64,000 nucleotides of DNA from JACQFV01 sp964593585 (lineage in GTDB: Bacteria > Zixibacteria > MSB-5A5 > WJJR01). Positions 63,480-64,000 of this stretch are shown piece by piece (the first letter of the stretch is position 1; the number at the start of each line of letters is the position of its first letter). The stretch is from NCBI GenBank assembly GCA_964593585.1, contig CAZQIZ010000009.1:30074-94073 (forward strand), in the 5' to 3' direction. The position numbers were made by a program, and so were the translations under genes. The notes beneath the pieces were generated by a model. The model was not told the origin of the DNA. It saw only the letters and a program-made list of their open reading frames with translations, and ran no database searches.

Positions 63480-64000
63480 ATGCGCATTGCGAAACGGTCT
63501 GTCGGGATTACCCTGGCCTTGACGGCCGCTGCCATCCTCGGCCTCCAAACCCCTCACGCTAACGAAACCAGCCCCACAGCGTCCCCGAAAACCCGCCGCG
63601 CCGTCGATCAAGCCCGGATCGATGCAATCAAACGGCAATCACTGGACCTGCGCCAGGTACGCGCCAGTCTCCGAGGTGACATGCCTCTCGTGCCCGATGC
63701 CGGCCGTTCGATCACGGTCGAGTCACCACCTGCTCCCTCGATCTCACGGAGTGCGGCCACCATGCCGCCGCCGTCGCCCGGTCTGGTGATGGCGCAGACC
63801 TCCTACGATTTCCAGGGCGAGGGCTGGGCCGGTTATCAGACCGCCCGCGCCTCCGGCGCCGACATCGTGCATTTCATCTGGATGTCCTGGGATCGGATTC
63901 CCAGCAATGTCGATGACAGCGACCGCAACGTCAGCTACCAGTCTTAGATCCTCTAACAAAATGGGTGTTGCATTTGGACTGGGTTGTTGATCTTACGGTC
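63480..64000 (+). pseudogene. Secreted protein, frameshifted near the right window edge (partial)
   Basis: The ATG at 63480 follows GGGAGGCGCTCT. Signal peptide about 1-30 (GITLALTAAAILGLQTPHA). The frame ends at TAG 63945 after VSYQS. In another frame the text continues DPLTKWVLHLDWVVDLTV to the edge, so losing one base after TCTTA would explain the break (YQS-Y-DPLT). Only about 55 bases support this. The protein (QTSYDFQGEGWAGYQTARAS) fits large secreted proteins seen at such loci, function unknown. Could be an assembly error. Confidence 0.55.

Overview
The window is GC-rich bacterial chromosome with about 45 genes on both strands, no rRNA, no recognisable tRNA and no CRISPR array. Gene content suggests a Gram-negative, two-membrane bacterium: lipoproteins, an OmpA-type peptidoglycan anchor, an RND efflux pump, GWxTD-like lipoprotein pairs, TPR/PEGA membrane proteins and large secreted beta-roll proteins. 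The style (dispersed hairpin repeats, GWxTD-like proteins, S74 chaperone proteins) resembles uncultured FCB-group or Zixibacteria-like lineages. That placement is an inference with no marker gene behind it.

Region by region. (1) 1-5963: three tandem secreted beta-roll proteins, the first cut by the window edge. The second and third share an exact 331-bp tract. (2) 6478-14837: M16 zinc peptidase, a broken M14 carboxypeptidase, an Eis-type acetyltransferase and a periplasmic binding protein. (3) 14924-18885: a YhiN-type flavoprotein and a divergent pair of TPR membrane proteins. (4) 18914-22748: a helicase that lacks its DEAH segment and is fused to a winged-helix domain, a DUF559 endonuclease-like gene bracketed by inverted palindromic repeats, a small zinc ribbon, and a possible structured RNA ending in a terminator. 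(5) 22899-29335: OmpA-like protein, small zinc-ribbon and membrane proteins, RecN, a fatty acid desaturase and a DEAD-box RNA helicase. (6) 29530-38301: a phage-derived structural module (HK97-type protease, small membrane protein, decoration-like protein, major capsid protein, beta-propeller and other structural proteins) with no terminase, portal or tape measure in view and with host-type repeats between its genes. (7) 38647-42420: a fourth beta-roll paralogue, an M15-like peptidase and a class II DNA photolyase. (8) 42455-47907: a metal-type RND efflux operon with a His-rich peptide, and a small lipoprotein. (9) 48176-52900: Der GTPase, a doubly broken tspO, a lipoprotein, a small conserved protein and an AbiE-type toxin-antitoxin pair in an AT-rich patch. 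(10) 53195-64000: two GWxTD-like proteins, CobO, an HD-GYP response regulator, a GT-C-type membrane protein, a ferredoxin-NADP reductase-like protein, a dicarboxylate symporter, and a frameshifted secreted protein running off the right edge.

Two dispersed palindrome families fill most intergenic gaps. In both, short ends are fixed while the stem arms differ from copy to copy yet remain complementary. One family brackets the DUF559 gene in inverted orientation, which makes that locus a candidate mobile or repeat-propagating system. The capsid module without packaging genes is the other candidate for something undescribed. Three genes (M14, tspO and the right-edge gene) carry nonsense or frameshift lesions, which may be real decay or consensus errors in an assembled genome.
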